From Paucidesulfovibrio sp050251775 (GTDB taxonomy: Bacteria; Desulfobacterota; Desulfovibrionia; Desulfovibrionales; Desulfovibrionaceae), in the NCBI GenBank assembly GCA_050251775.1, contig JBFWMD010000012.1, forward strand, positions 1-64,000: a stretch of DNA of 64,000 nt, given 5' to 3'. The notes beneath the pieces are model-generated. The model did not search any database, had not been told where the DNA came from, and saw only the letters and a list, made by a program, of their open reading frames with translations. Below are positions 7,898 to 16,468 of the stretch, piece after piece. Every line of letters begins with the position of its first letter. Position 1 is the stretch's first letter. The position numbers and the translations under genes were made by a program.

Positions 7898-8371
7898 GGG
7901 GACCTCGATTCCCGTTTGCTGCGGAGAAAGCCGGTCAAAAGCGCTCCGCGTTCCGGGGACGCCTGTCGGGTAGAAAAATGCCCGCCAAAGCGCAAGGTAA
8001 AAAATTGCAAATTGGATTGAATTATTGCCATCCGCACATCCAGAAAACAGTGGGCTTTTGTTCCCGACGTTCACAGCCGTAGCAGCAAATGGCGAGACCA
8101 TCGATACGTTCGGCTGATGCTGATGAACAAATTGCAACGATTAACACATTGTAATAAAGAGAGATTATAGTATATATCTAGCTAAACATGAAAGACTGTT
8201 TGAACAGAGAGGAGGAAGGTGAAAAGATTCCAGCGTCGAGTGGAAGAAGAATAATCACTCTTGATGGTTTGTAAACGTGAAGACGTAGAAAATCCGTCGA
8301 AAAAGAAGAGAAGACCAAAGCCTGACGGGAAAACCGGGAGAATGGCAGTAGGGCGAAACCGCGCCCTGGCG
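7898..8371. other. AT-rich gene-free interval
   Basis: No convincing gene. The stretch 8010-8340 is clearly AT-richer than its surroundings (for example ATTATAGTATATATC at 8163-8177). A promoter-like TTGTAA, 16 bases, TATATA can be drawn near 8148-8175, and a 28-codon frame starts at ATG 8188 without a ribosome site. It may be a remnant of foreign DNA. Confidence 0.4.
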
Positions 8372-9016
8372 TCAACCGTGAAGCAGCAACAAACGGGGCA
8401 AGCGCCCTTTGGTCAGCCGGGCGCCGAGATGGATCAGGTCGCAGGTGATGCGTCCGCGCAACGGAGTTGCGGTGGGGTCGAAACCGTCCCGGCCACGTGC
8501 GCGGAAGTATTCCCGAGTGAACCAGAAGGCCAGTCCCTCCTGGTAGGAGAGCAGCAGCGGAAAGAGCAGGGCGTCCAGCAGGGCGTGGGTCGCCTCCCGA
8601 AAGGGATTGCTGTTCAGGTAGGCCAGGGCCAGGGCACGGGTCAGCTCCTGTTCGGCGTGCGGTCCGTAACGAATCACGATTTCCCGGTCCGGAAGAATGC
8701 CTGGCAGCAGGGGGAAGAAATAAAGCAGGGCGATGCAGAAGGCTGTGAACAGGACCGCAGCCGGACTGAACCAACGCGCCCAGAAAAAGAGGGCGAGTGC
8801 AAGCAGCAGTCCGCCCGCCAGGGAATACAGCGCGCTGCGGCGCAGCTTGGAGGGGCTGAGGCGCACTCCGGGATCCGGGTCCTCTTCGAGGAGTTCCTCG
8901 GAAAGGGGCGGGGCAAAGGAAAGCCCACCTCGTTTCAGGCCCAGGGAAGGCAGGCCGAGATCCTGGCGAAACCAGCCGAGGACATCCCGGACCAGGGCCT
9001 TTTCCACATTGTTCAT
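8372..9016 (-). CDS. Integral membrane protein of unknown function
   Basis: 214 aa. ATG 9016 has AGGAG five bases upstream. Residues 1-60 are soluble (VEKALVRDVLGWFRQDLGLPSL). Two adjacent membrane helices follow (LYSLAGGLLLALALFFWARWF and VLFTAFCIALLYFFPLLPG), then a soluble part with YGPHAEQELTRALALAYLN and another hydrophobic stretch (LLDALLFPLLLSYQEGLAFWF). It sits on the minus strand between the scaffold-like and tail-tube genes. No phage or cellular family is recognised. Host-type GC and codon use suggest it belongs to the chromosome or to the domesticated locus. Confidence 0.65.
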   Translation of the reverse strand: MNNVEKALVRDVLGWFRQDLGLPSLGLKRGGLSFAPPLSEELLEEDPDPGVRLSPSKLRRSALYSLAGGLLLALALFFWARWFSPAAVLFTAFCIALLYFFPLLPGILPDREIVIRYGPHAEQELTRALALAYLNSNPFREATHALLDALLFPLLLSYQEGLAFWFTREYFRARGRDGFDPTATPLRGRITCDLIHLGARLTKGRLPRLLLLHG

Positions 9017-9112
9017 GGGTGCTCCTGCGTGTCTTGCGCGCGCGGGGTCAGGGGGCTGCCGAAACATTGACCAGCGCGGGCAACGCGCAAACCTTACGAA
9101 AGGGGGATTGAA

Positions 9113-9697
9113 ATGGCAACGAGCGTGATCGAAATCTGCAACAACGCGCTTCAGGACCTGGGCGAGGATCCCATTTCCTCGCTCACCGAAGGGAACAAGG
9201 CTTCCCGGCTCTGCAACCAGCGCTGGCCATCCGTTCGAGATGCAGTGCTGCGGGCGCATCCCTGGAACTGCGCCATGTCCCAGGCCGAGCTGGCCGCAAA
9301 CCTGGATGCGCCGCTTTGGAAATGGAACTGCCGTTACGAACTGCCTGCGGACTTTCTGCGCATCGTGGGCGTGGTCAGCCGGCTTCAGGAGAACGTGGAG
9401 CGCTGGGAGATCCAGGGGCGGCATATTCTCTGCGATGAGGACGCGCCCATTTACATTTCCTATGTGCGACGGGAAACCGATCCGCAGCGCTACGATGCGC
9501 TGATTTCGGAGGCGCTTTCCGCGCGCATGGCCGCAGTGCTGGCCTATCCGCTCACGGGTTCCACCAACCTGGCCAAGGAATATTGGGACGTTTACAACGA
9601 GAAGGTGCTGGAGGCACGGGGCGTGGATGCGCGCGAAGGCGTGCCTGAATCCGTGGCGCCCAATGCCTGGCTTACGGCTAAGCTCGGTCGGGGCTGA
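9113..9697 (+). CDS. Podovirus tail tubular protein A
   Basis: 194 aa, the standard length for T7 gp11-like gatekeepers. ATG 9113 follows AAAGGGGG. The N-terminus MATSVIEICNNALQDLGEDP with the following RLCNQRWPSVRDAVLRAHPW is diagnostic, as is YVRRETDPQRYDALISEALSARMAA in the middle. Known role: ring between portal and nozzle. The frame is intact. A minus-strand run of host-type genes (SlyX to cupin) separates it from tail tube B at 12409, an arrangement not seen in normal podoviruses. Confidence 0.85.
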   Translation: MATSVIEICNNALQDLGEDPISSLTEGNKASRLCNQRWPSVRDAVLRAHPWNCAMSQAELAANLDAPLWKWNCRYELPADFLRIVGVVSRLQENVERWEIQGRHILCDEDAPIYISYVRRETDPQRYDALISEALSARMAAVLAYPLTGSTNLAKEYWDVYNEKVLEARGVDAREGVPESVAPNAWLTAKLGRG

Positions 9698-9868
9698 GGC
9701 CGGAAACGCGGCCCAAAAAACGGTGTCAAGGTATACACCCCGGCGCACGGTTTTGTTCGCCGGGGTGGTCTCTTTTGCGGAAGCTGAAGTCGGAATTCGA
9801 GGCCGGAATCCAAAATCGACCAGGAGGGGGTGAGCCGGTTCATTTCAAAAAGGTGCAGCAGGCCCTGT

Positions 9869-10084
9869 TCAGCGGGGCAGATAGTGCGGCGGCAATGGGT
9901 CCTCCCCCTTTTCGCCCTCGGGCAGGGCCGCGCGCAGGGCGCGATAACGTCCGGCCAGAATTTCGAGCTGTTTGCGCAGTTCCATGATCTCCTGTTGCTG
10001 TTCCGCCACAACGCGGCTCAGTTCCTCCACCTCGCTGTCGCGCAGGGCCTGCTGTTCTTCCAGGCGGGTCAGGCGTTCTTCCAT
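9869..10084 (-). CDS. slyX: SlyX family protein
   Basis: 71 aa. The N-terminal coiled coil (ERLTRLEEQQALRDSEVEELSRVVAEQQQEI, seen in parts such as EEQQALRDSEVEELS) and the proline-rich end PLPPHYLPR match SlyX, whose C-terminus is typically PPPHY. The role is not settled. The gene precedes no phage function and is a host gene transcribed against the virion block. It lies directly behind the cyclase gene, 18 bases away, on the same strand. Confidence 0.85.
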   Translation of the reverse strand: MEERLTRLEEQQALRDSEVEELSRVVAEQQQEIMELRKQLEILAGRYRALRAALPEGEKGEDPLPPHYLPR

Positions 10085-10102
10085 GTATTTCTCCGGTGCA
10101 GT

Positions 10103-10756
10103 TCAGGAAATTTTGTTCGGGATTGTCGCCAGGCAGCGGCAGGGCGCGCCGTCCGCGCTGGAAAGGGGCAGGGGCGCGCAGATGAACGTGAACCCGGAAT
10201 CAGGCAGTTCGGACAGGTTGCAGAGATTTTCCACGATGAGCATGCCCGCCCTGAGCAGACTGCGATGCACCGGAAGTTCCGGATCGTCGCCGCGTTCGGG
10301 CGAGCCCGTGTCCAGACCCAGGCCGGTGATGCCGAGTCCGGCCAGCAGTTCGGCGGCGGCCGGGGTCAGTTCGGGGTGACCCCGGAAATAGTCGGGTCTG
10401 TTCCAGTGCCGTTCCCATCCGGTCCAGAGCAGCAGCCAGTCACAGCGGGCGGGCAGCAGGGGCCGGAGATGCTCCGGGCCGATGCGTCCGGCATTGCCGC
10501 GCACGACCGCGCGGAGATCAAGCCGTCGGCCCTGGCCGATCCAGGCTTCCGGCGAAAAGCTGTCCAGGGTCGCGCCGCCGGGCAAAAGATGCGCGGGAGC
10601 GTCGCAATGTGTGCCCATGTGTGAGGTCAGTCGGAACCAGGATTCGCGAAAGTCGTGGACGCCAAGATCGGCCAGCGTTCCGAATTCAGGTGCGGGAGTG
10701 CCGGGAAACACGGGAATCTCCAGGGTCAGGGCGTGCGTGAGATCAATGACGCGCAT
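10103..10756 (-). CDS. Cyclase/kynurenine-formamidase family hydrolase
   Basis: 217 aa from ATG 10756 (MRVIDLTHAL). The family motif HxGTHxDxPxH is present as SHMGTHCDAPAH at about residues 49-60 and supplies the metal ligands. Other family features are DLTHALTLEIPVFPGTP at the start, LLLWTGW and the GLDTGSPE segment. Members hydrolyse arylformamides or similar amides. The natural substrate here cannot be told from sequence. It forms a same-strand run with the TraB/GumN and cupin genes upstream. Confidence 0.8.
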   Translation of the reverse strand: MRVIDLTHALTLEIPVFPGTPAPEFGTLADLGVHDFRESWFRLTSHMGTHCDAPAHLLPGGATLDSFSPEAWIGQGRRLDLRAVVRGNAGRIGPEHLRPLLPARCDWLLLWTGWERHWNRPDYFRGHPELTPAAAELLAGLGITGLGLDTGSPERGDDPELPVHRSLLRAGMLIVENLCNLSELPDSGFTFICAPLPLSSADGAPCRCLATIPNKIS

Positions 10757-10767
10757 GGTCCGCAGCC

Positions 10768-11646
10768 TCACATTTGAACCAGGGTGCAGCCCTGGTTGCG
10801 CAAAAGTTCCAGCAGCCCCTGGCTGCCGATTACGTGCCCGGCGCCCACCACAATAAAATGAACCTTGCCGGAATTGAGATACCCAAGGATTTTTTGAGTC
10901 ATGCTTCGGTTGCGCTGAAAATAAAGCTTTTCGTTCAGAGGTTTGAAAATCGCATTAAAGAGCGGACTGCCGAAAAGCAACTGTTCCAGGGCGGGCGCAT
11001 CGCCCTGTTTCCAGATTTCCGCCATCCGGCGTGCCTGCGTGTCCAGGGTTCGCAACTGAAGCAGGGAAAAGCGCACGAACGCGTCCTGGTTGAGCTCTTC
11101 CAGATCGGCCAGCATTCTGAACTGCTCCTCCACCCCTTCCAGTTCGCGCACGGGCATGCCCCGCTCGTGCGCACGCTTTAGAAAGTGCAGGTCAATGCCG
11201 AGTTCAGGTCGAAAGCCCAGATGGACCATCTGTTCGGATTCCATGGCCGTGAGCGCGTACCAGGGTCGAAAGCGGTCGAACCGGGTCCAGTCCTGCCCGG
11301 CACGCTGGAATGCGGCTTTGGCCTCGTCTGAGAGCGCTTGGCCCAGGTTCTGGCCGGCCGGGTATTGGGCCAACTCGCGCAGCAGCCGGATCATGCCCGC
11401 CGGGTCCTGGGTAATGTCCGCCTCCACCACCAGGGCCGCGCTTTTTTCGAAAGCCCGCTCCAGGGCGGGATCCAGCGGATAGAAACTCGCATCCGCGAAA
11501 TGCATGGAACCCAGTAGGTAGGCCGTGCCGCCATGCCGCTCCACGCGCCAGAGAAACCCGGCGGCCTGGGCGGGCAGGGTCGTGCCGAAGAGCAGGGCTG
11601 CGGCCAGAGCCGCGAGCAGAAGGCGTTTGCGATTTTCCAGGGGCAT
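10768..11646 (-). CDS. TraB/GumN family protein
   Basis: 292 aa with a signal peptide (RKRLLLAALAAALLFGTTLPAQA). The mature protein carries the two family motifs GxxH: LLGSMHFAD near 46-54 and VGAGHVIGSQGLLELL near the C-terminus. The spacing and length fit the bacterial TraB/GumN group, thought to be metal-dependent peptidases of the Tiki superfamily. It is expected in the periplasm or on the outer membrane. The start codon is followed by a good signal sequence; the gene is 11 bases from the cyclase. Confidence 0.85.
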   Translation of the reverse strand: MPLENRKRLLLAALAAALLFGTTLPAQAAGFLWRVERHGGTAYLLGSMHFADASFYPLDPALERAFEKSAALVVEADITQDPAGMIRLLRELAQYPAGQNLGQALSDEAKAAFQRAGQDWTRFDRFRPWYALTAMESEQMVHLGFRPELGIDLHFLKRAHERGMPVRELEGVEEQFRMLADLEELNQDAFVRFSLLQLRTLDTQARRMAEIWKQGDAPALEQLLFGSPLFNAIFKPLNEKLYFQRNRSMTQKILGYLNSGKVHFIVVGAGHVIGSQGLLELLRNQGCTLVQM

Positions 11647-11674
11647 GTTCGTGTCTGTCCTTTGCAGGTCGTGG

Positions 11675-12202
11675 TCAGACCGTGGTCAACTTGTGGATCA
11701 GGGCGGCGTGTTCGGGCCACTCCCGAAGCAGCGCGGCGCGGTTGCCGTGCGTGTAGTCCGCGTATTCAAACCCCGGCGAAACCGTGCAGCCGAGCAGCGC
11801 GAATTCCGACCCCGGTTCGAGGAGCGCGCCCTGCCAGACTCCGCGCGGCACAAGCACCTGGGGCCGCTGGCCCGCGAGCAGGTCCGGGCCGATGACGATT
11901 TCCCGGCCCTGGGCAGGGCCGGAATCCGGCCCGAGCTGGAGCATGCGCACCGGGCCGCCCCAATAAAAATGGAAAATTTCGTCGCTCTCCAGCTTGTGCA
12001 ACGCTGAAAACGTGCCGGGCGAGAGCAGATAGTAGATGGCCGTGCCAAAGCTGCGCGGACCGGAATAGCGTACAGGCAAAGCGGATGCGGACGGACCTTC
12101 GTCGCAACGGTAGGTCTCGGAAAAGTGGCCGCCTTCTTCCGGGTGGGGAGTCAATCGCAACAGCTCAATGATCTTCTGCGCGTTCAGTCCCTGGGTGTTC
12201 AT
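11675..12202 (-). CDS. DUF985-type cupin protein
   Basis: 175 aa. ATG 12202 is preferred over the longer frame because the family begins here (NAQKIIELLRLTPHPEEGGHFSETYR). Motifs: TAIYYLLSPGTFSALHKLESDEIFHFYWG (for example SALHKLESDEIFHFY) and LGCTVSPGFEYADYTHGNR, both typical of the DUF985 cupins. No enzyme activity is known for most members. The gene is divergent from the second virion block; the copy 2 regulatory element lies between them. Confidence 0.85.
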   Translation of the reverse strand: MNTQGLNAQKIIELLRLTPHPEEGGHFSETYRCDEGPSASALPVRYSGPRSFGTAIYYLLSPGTFSALHKLESDEIFHFYWGGPVRMLQLGPDSGPAQGREIVIGPDLLAGQRPQVLVPRGVWQGALLEPGSEFALLGCTVSPGFEYADYTHGNRAALLREWPEHAALIHKLTTV

Positions 12203-12298
12203 GTTTGTTCCTGGTGGATGAGGGTCTTCGCGGACTGCGTCGCACAAGGATAGCAGAGCCAACCCTCCGGGGGAAGCCCGGCAAAAGCTCTGGTCCGG

Positions 12299-12382
12299 AA
12301 ACCCTGTCAACAGGGCAAAAACGTCTTTTTACTTTCCAGTTTCGGGTGATTTTTATCCGGGCCCAAAAACCGGGGTTAGGCT
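12299..12382 (+). promoter_or_regulatory. Conserved upstream element, copy 2 (tail block)
   Basis: Matches 4217-4300 base for base over the shared blocks with no gap; the palindrome CCCTGTCAACAGGG is at 12302-12315 and GGGG-n-TAG is again exactly 70 bases after its start. It lies 27 bases before the GTG start of tail tube B. The spacing to the downstream gene differs from copy 1 (26 against 47 bases), which argues that the element itself, not the gene leader, is conserved. Confidence 0.7.
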
Positions 12383-12408
12383 CACGGCAAACCCAAGGAG
12401 GATTCGTC

Positions 12409-14511
12409 GTGAGCATTGTTACACCGGCATTGACCAATTTCACCGCAGGAGAGATCAGCCCCCGGCTGGCCGGGCGCGTGGACCTCTCCAAGTACTACAA
12501 CGGCTGCGAAACCCTGCTGAACTTTATTGTCCATCCCCATGGCGGAGCCACGCGCCGCAGCGGGCTGCGCTTTGTCTGCGAAGCCGCCAACCAGGACGTG
12601 GCCTCGCTGCTCGTGCCCTTTGAATACAACGCCGAGCAGTCGTATGTGCTGGAATTCAGCACGGACGCCGAGGGTCAGGGCCTGATGCGTGTTTTCGCGG
12701 ACAGGGGACGCGTACTGGACCCGGAAACCGGGATCCAGGCCGCCCTTGCCACGCCCTACGAAGCGGAGGATCTGGAAGGACTCAAGTATGTGCAGTCCAA
12801 CGACACCCTGATCCTGACGCATCCGTCCCATGCGCCGCGCAAGCTGACCCGCACGGATCACCACCTCTGGACCCTGGAGGAGATCGAATTCACCGGGCTG
12901 CCGGAAAAGTGGACCGAAGGCAACTGGCCGTCCACGGCTTGCTTTTTTGAGGAGCGACTCGTGCTGGCGGCCACGCCCCAACAACCCAACTCGCTCTGGT
13001 TTTCCCGCACAGGAGAATATTACGATTTCCGGATCAATACCCGGGAAGTTCCCCTGGACGACTGGGACGAAATGGAGGTGCGCAGCTCTGCGAATGCACG
13101 CGACGGCCGGGCCGGGCAGACCTTCGTGGTGCTCGACGGCGGGCGTTTCGAGAACGGTTCCGTGGTGCGCGGCCAGAACCCGGAAAAGGAAAAGCGATTT
13201 TTCCGCTACCAGGGCGAAGTGGAATTTCTGCCGGACGGTGCGGATTTGACCGTGACCTTTGCGGACACGCCCTCAGGAAACCAGGTGGAGAGCGTGCATA
13301 CGTCAGAAGGGGAGCTGAACGGGGAATTCTGGAAAGCACTGGCCGTGGGCGACCGCATCGAAAACCCGGAAGCGGGCGAACCCCTGGCGGACGATGGGAT
13401 TGAAATCACGCTTTCCGCTGCCCAGGCCAACGCCATCGAATTTCTGGCGCCCAAGGCCCGGCTCTGGATCGGAACCAGCGGAGGAGAGTGGACCGTGGGC
13501 GGCGCCTCGTCCAGCGAGGCGCTGAGCCCGTCAAGCATCAAGGCCGGACAGGAAGGAACCTGCGGGTCCTCCTCGACCCGACCGGAATCCGTGGCCTCGG
13601 CCAGCCTGTTCATTCAGCGTGCAGGCCGCAAAGTCCGGGAAATGCGCTACAACTTTGATTCGGACGCCTACATTTCGCGCGATCTGACCATTCTTTCAGA
13701 ACACATCACGGCTCCGTGCCTGAAGCAGCTGGCCTACGCCCAGGAACCGGATTCCCTGGTCTGGTGTCTGCGGGAGGACGGCGTGCTGCTTTCCCTGACC
13801 TACCAGCCGGACCAGGAGGTGCTGGCCTGGGGTCGCCATGAGACCGAGGGGCAGGTGGAGCGCATCTGCACGGTTTACAACGGCGCGGCCCTTACAGACG
13901 AACTCTGGATCATTGTCCGCCGGAAAGTGGCCGGAGTCTGGAAGCGTTTCCTGGAATACCTTGATCCGACCTTTGAAAGCGGGGGTACGGCAGACGCCTA
14001 TTTCCTGGATTCCGGGCTGACCTATGACGGGGAGCCGCTGGAACGCTTGGAAGGACTGGCTCATCTGGCCGGGGAGAACATCAGCGTGCTCGCGGACGGG
14101 CTGGTCTATTCCAATGTGCCCGTGGACGCGGCGGGCGGAGTGGAGCTCGAACGGGCCGCGAGCCGTGTTCATGCCGGGTTGCCCTATGTTTCCGTATTGC
14201 GGCCCATGCGCGGGGAGGGCGGTTCGCAACGGGGCACGGCCCAGACCAAGACCAAGCGGCTGACCCAGGTTTCAGTGCGTTTCCATAATACGCTCGGCGG
14301 CGGCATTGGCCCGGACCAGGAACATCTGGAGCCGATTCACTACCTCACGCCCTCGGCCCCGCTGGGGCAAGCCCTGCCGCTCTGGACCGGAGACAAGAAG
14401 GTCAAGTTTCCCAAGGGCTGGAGTGAGGACGGCCTGCTGACCATCGTTCAGTCACAACCTCTGCCCATGACAGTGCTCATGGTCGTGCCGGAGGTGATCA
14501 TTAACGAATAA
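12409..14511 (+). CDS. Podovirus tail tubular protein B / nozzle
   Basis: 700 aa. GTG 12409 follows AAGGAGGATTC. The start PALTNFTAGEISPRLAGRVDLSKYYNGCETLLNFI (recognisable pieces ISPRLAGRVDLSKY and PHGGATRRSGLRFV) is typical of T7 gp12-like nozzle proteins of BPP-1-like and related podoviruses. Later regions include WFSRTGEYYDF and the beta-rich VRFHNTLGGGIGPD. Known role: distal tail tube to which fibres attach. Frame intact, GC as host. The first gene of the second virion block. Confidence 0.85.
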   Translation: MSIVTPALTNFTAGEISPRLAGRVDLSKYYNGCETLLNFIVHPHGGATRRSGLRFVCEAANQDVASLLVPFEYNAEQSYVLEFSTDAEGQGLMRVFADRGRVLDPETGIQAALATPYEAEDLEGLKYVQSNDTLILTHPSHAPRKLTRTDHHLWTLEEIEFTGLPEKWTEGNWPSTACFFEERLVLAATPQQPNSLWFSRTGEYYDFRINTREVPLDDWDEMEVRSSANARDGRAGQTFVVLDGGRFENGSVVRGQNPEKEKRFFRYQGEVEFLPDGADLTVTFADTPSGNQVESVHTSEGELNGEFWKALAVGDRIENPEAGEPLADDGIEITLSAAQANAIEFLAPKARLWIGTSGGEWTVGGASSSEALSPSSIKAGQEGTCGSSSTRPESVASASLFIQRAGRKVREMRYNFDSDAYISRDLTILSEHITAPCLKQLAYAQEPDSLVWCLREDGVLLSLTYQPDQEVLAWGRHETEGQVERICTVYNGAALTDELWIIVRRKVAGVWKRFLEYLDPTFESGGTADAYFLDSGLTYDGEPLERLEGLAHLAGENISVLADGLVYSNVPVDAAGGVELERAASRVHAGLPYVSVLRPMRGEGGSQRGTAQTKTKRLTQVSVRFHNTLGGGIGPDQEHLEPIHYLTPSAPLGQALPLWTGDKKVKFPKGWSEDGLLTIVQSQPLPMTVLMVVPEVIINE

Positions 14512-14637
14512 AAATGTATAAGTTAACACAATAAAATTTAGAACTAAAACGAATAATACAAGAAAATAATGCAAAAAAATTTGCAAAGTAAAACGGCGCA
14601 TTTCCGGCTGGTCCGGGGCGTGCCGAAAGGAGGTCAC
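14512..14637. other. AT-rich gap between tail tube B and next virion gene
   Basis: The bases 14510-14590 are strongly AT-rich (ATGTATAAGTTAACACAATAAA and similar), unlike the flanks. No gene, clear promoter or hairpin was found. It may carry a promoter for the 14638 gene. Confidence 0.4.
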
Positions 14638-15147
14638 ATGGGAGTGAGTGCGAAAGGAGTGAACGCCCTGCAAAGCGTGGGCGGGCTCGTCAGTGCGGTG
14701 AACGGCATGCGTTCGCAGCAGAGAGGATCGGAGAAGACGAATGAATACGAACGCTTGGCTGTTCTCAGCGAGCAAGAGGCCGAGCGGCGGGCGAAAAGCA
14801 GGCGCGATGCGGCCTCGGATGAGCGGGACAAACTGCGCGCCCAGCAACGCAAGGTCCAGGCCCGGAACCGCACGGCGTGGGGGCGGTCCGGCGTGTCGCT
14901 TTCGTCCGGCTCACCCCTGGCGGTTATGCAGGGGCAGGCACTGGAGGACGAACAAGAGCAACTCGACGTTCTGGCCGCGGGAGACAAGGCCGCAAGCGCG
15001 GAACTCTCGTCCGGAAATACCGCCGCAAACCGCTACCGGAGCCAGGCCAAAGCGCTGCGAAACAGCGCGACGAGTGGATACGGCGCGAATGCGCTGGGGC
15101 TGGGCGGGTCGTTGCTTTCACGCGGCGGCAGAGTCTTCGACTTGTAG
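14638..15147 (+). CDS. Putative internal virion-like protein
   Basis: 169 aa. ATG 14638 follows AAAGGAGGTCAC. The N-terminus (SAKGVNALQSVGGLVSAVNGM) is apolar, then a charged helix (SEQEAERRAKSRRDAASDERDKLRAQQRK), a QARNRTAWGRSGVSLSSGSPLAVM segment and a Gly-rich C-terminus (ANALGLGGSLLSRGG). This layout is common to the small internal virion proteins encoded after the nozzle gene in BPP-1-like podoviruses. The similarity to the 4348 product is in layout only. Function inferred from position. Confidence 0.65.
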   Translation: MGVSAKGVNALQSVGGLVSAVNGMRSQQRGSEKTNEYERLAVLSEQEAERRAKSRRDAASDERDKLRAQQRKVQARNRTAWGRSGVSLSSGSPLAVMQGQALEDEQEQLDVLAAGDKAASAELSSGNTAANRYRSQAKALRNSATSGYGANALGLGGSLLSRGGRVFDL

Positions 15148-15185
15148 AGCCTGTTCATGAACGTAGCGCCAAAAAAGGAGAAACC

Positions 15186-16460
15186 ATGACCATTGCTTCG
15201 GAACAATCCAAGATCATCTATCAGGGCAACGGCTCCACAAAGGAGTTTACCGTACCCTTCAGCTATGTGGCCGACGCGGACCTGGAGGTGCTGCTGCGCG
15301 GGTCGGACAACGTGGAACGTGTACTTGCCCCTGGATCCGACTATGTCCTTGTGCGCTCCGGGGAGAGCGTGGGTGGAACCTGCGTGTTGACCCAGGCCCC
15401 GGAGGAGGGGGCCGTGCTGGCCATCCGCCGGGATCCGCCGATCCTCCAGGAGACAGTATACGAGGAGGGTGTGCCGCTCTCGGCCAAGTCCAGGGAAAAC
15501 GCTCTGGATCTGCTGACCATGATTGCCCAGTCCAACCGCGAACGCATCGAACGCGCGCTGCTGCTGCCGGTGTCCAGCAACGGGGGAACGCCTGTGGTCC
15601 CGAACCCCAATCCGGGCGCGGTGCTTGCCTGGAACGAAAGCGGCAACCTGACCAACGGCCCCACGGTCGCGCAGATTGGGAGTGCTGCCAGCGCCGCGGC
15701 CACGGCCACAGCGGCGTCCGGACAGGCCCTGGCCGCGCGCGAAGCGGCCATGGCCGCCCGCACCGCTGCGGAAGCCGCTCGGGATGAAGCGGAAGCCATT
15801 GCAGGAGGGGAGCACAACAGCCTGGTGGCGCGCGACGCCGTGGACTGCCACCCCATGGCCGCCATTTCCGGACTGGACGCGGCCCTGGCGGACAAGGCCG
15901 GCGTCGAACATGCGCACGTCCTCGCGGACATCACCGATGCCGGAACCGCCGCTGGGCACGACGTGGGCACGGGGCCGGACGAGATTCCGACCAACGCCTT
16001 GGTGGTCGGCATACCCGTGGGAGCGAGCATCATCTGGGACGGGGACGCGCCCCCGAACGGATTCCTGGAGCGGGACGGCGCGGCCATTAGTCGCACTACC
16101 TACGCGGCCCTGTTCGGCGTCATCGGTACGCGCTTCGGGGTCGGGGACGGCTCAACCACCTTCAACCTTCCTGACAACCGGGGCGAATTCCTGCGCGGAT
16201 GGGACCATGGGCGTGGCGTTGATCCGGATCGCGCCACACGAACGAATCGTGGCGACGGAACTTCGGGCGACAATAATGGCACAAAGCAGAATGATGAATT
16301 CAAATCGCATACACACGTGTCTGGCTCCTACGGTGTTAGGTATTTAGCGGAAGACAACCGCGCAACTCCAATCTATTCTTCAACAGCAACAACTGGCGCA
16401 ACAGGCGGAAATGAAACCCGCCCGCGCAACGTCAACGTCATGTATTGCATCAGATATTAG
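15186..16460 (+). CDS. Tail fibre with phage collar domain
   Basis: 424 aa. ATG 15186 follows AAGGAG. Residues 1-140 resemble the T7-like fibre N-terminus that binds the tail tube (YQGNGSTKEFTVPFSYVADADLEVLL and ERIERALLLP). Residues 165-200 are an Ala-rich coiled coil (AAREAAMAARTAAEAARDEAEA). From about 280 the phage tail collar domain is seen (VGASIIWDGDAPPNGFLERDG, ALFGVIGTRFGVGDGSTTFNLPDNRGEFLRG in parts). The last 60 residues are a receptor-binding tip rich in Thr, Gly and Asn ending NVMYCIRY. The final 150 bases are slightly AT-richer, as expected of variable tips. Confidence 0.85.
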   Translation: MTIASEQSKIIYQGNGSTKEFTVPFSYVADADLEVLLRGSDNVERVLAPGSDYVLVRSGESVGGTCVLTQAPEEGAVLAIRRDPPILQETVYEEGVPLSAKSRENALDLLTMIAQSNRERIERALLLPVSSNGGTPVVPNPNPGAVLAWNESGNLTNGPTVAQIGSAASAAATATAASGQALAAREAAMAARTAAEAARDEAEAIAGGEHNSLVARDAVDCHPMAAISGLDAALADKAGVEHAHVLADITDAGTAAGHDVGTGPDEIPTNALVVGIPVGASIIWDGDAPPNGFLERDGAAISRTTYAALFGVIGTRFGVGDGSTTFNLPDNRGEFLRGWDHGRGVDPDRATRTNRGDGTSGDNNGTKQNDEFKSHTHVSGSYGVRYLAEDNRATPIYSSTATTGATGGNETRPRNVNVMYCIRY

Positions 16461-16468
16461 GAGGCATT

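Noticed and set aside
8188..8274. 28-codon frame MKDCLNREEEGEKI
   Set aside because: No ribosome site, no homology sense and in AT-rich DNA; kept only as a note in the interval entry.
4217..12382. Reading the two 84-bp copies as attL/attR of an 8-kb prophage
   Set aside because: Virion genes continue to 16.9 kb beyond copy 2, both copies are at similar distance before start codons, and no integrase is present.
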